From assembly GCA_002429375.1 (NCBI GenBank), contig DIZP01000048.1, positions 1-5,222 on the forward strand: a stretch of 5,222 nt of DNA, written 5' to 3'. A program made the position numbers and the translations under genes. Positions 5,142-5,222 of this stretch are shown here, piece after piece (within the stretch, counting starts at the first letter, position 1; each line of letters opens with the position of its first letter). This DNA is from a bacterium UBA6025 (lineage in GTDB: Bacteria; Patescibacteriota; Saccharimonadia; Saccharimonadales; Saccharimonadaceae). The notes under the pieces were generated by a model. The model was given only the letters and a program-made list of their open reading frames with translations. It ran no database searches and was not told the origin of the DNA.

Positions 5142-5222
5142 TAGCGCGATAAAACGATTACTCTATGGCTCGATTACAGAGAGACGCTTTAACTTATAGA
5201 ATCGTTCTTGGTTACCTTTGGC
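5142..5222. other. Right-edge intergenic stretch without a supported gene
   Basis: This AT-rich stretch shows no convincing coding frame on either strand. On the plus strand ATTACA (5173-5178) and TAGAAT (5197-5202), 18 bp apart, could be a weak promoter for a divergent gene beyond the edge. This is only suggestive. Confidence 0.25.

Noticed and set aside
5011..5199. Plus-strand frame of 62 codons at the right edge
   Set aside because: It crosses the leader hairpins and the strong minus-strand promoter, with no ribosome binding site or recognisable protein features.
1..5222. CRISPR array, tRNA or rRNA gene, or insertion sequence
   Set aside because: I saw no regularly spaced direct repeats, no tRNA- or rRNA-like segments and no transposase frame; the inverted repeats alone do not establish an insertion sequence.

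Overview
The window most likely comes from a Patescibacteria (CPR) genome, probably Candidatus Saccharibacteria (TM7). The main hint is the large secreted protein at the left. Its K-x-P-K-V-Q-V-x-G-G-D-L segment, Cys-rich ectodomain and beta-rich tail resemble a family I associate with Saccharibacteria. This is recognition from memory, not a search. TAA, TAG and TGA all end open frames here, so the code is standard, and UGA is not read as glycine as in Gracilibacteria/Absconditabacteria. Base composition is moderate, richer in G+C over the surface-protein/sortase pair and AT-rich in the last 120 bases.

Layout. (1) Positions 1-1996, minus strand: a two-gene unit. A 74-residue single-pass membrane protein with a TTG start overlaps by 17 nt a very long secreted protein with a GTG start. 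The second gene runs open for 596 codons and leaves the window at its left edge. (2) Positions 1997-2095: a divergent promoter region with a good minus-strand sigma70-type promoter and weaker plus-strand candidates. (3) Positions 2096-3172, plus strand: ychF, the conserved ribosome-associated ATPase of the Obg family, complete. (4) Positions 3173-3296: a convergent intergenic space with two strong palindromes, probably the terminator region. (5) Positions 3297-4945, minus strand: a two-gene operon for a signal-peptide-bearing surface protein with a sortase-type C-terminal anchor and, overlapping it by one base (TGATG), its probable sortase. (6) Positions 4946-5141: a leader of about 160 nt with several hairpins, driven by a near-consensus promoter whose spacer holds a perfect dyad. 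(7) Positions 5142-5222: AT-rich, no supported gene.

How it fits together. ychF is a housekeeping gene between two cell-surface units. The right-hand operon looks self-contained: the first gene encodes an exported two-domain adhesin-like or stalk protein ending in a hydrophobic helix and a basic tail, and the second encodes the enzyme likely to attach it to the envelope. The sorting motif (V-G-S-T-G) and the sortase active site (Lys where I expect the class E/F Arg) are both non-canonical. The most unusual signal is a perfect 15-bp inverted repeat bracketing this operon, one copy in the 5' leader and the other across the sortase stop codon. It could be the ends of a cassette or a long-range 5'-3' pairing within the operon mRNA.
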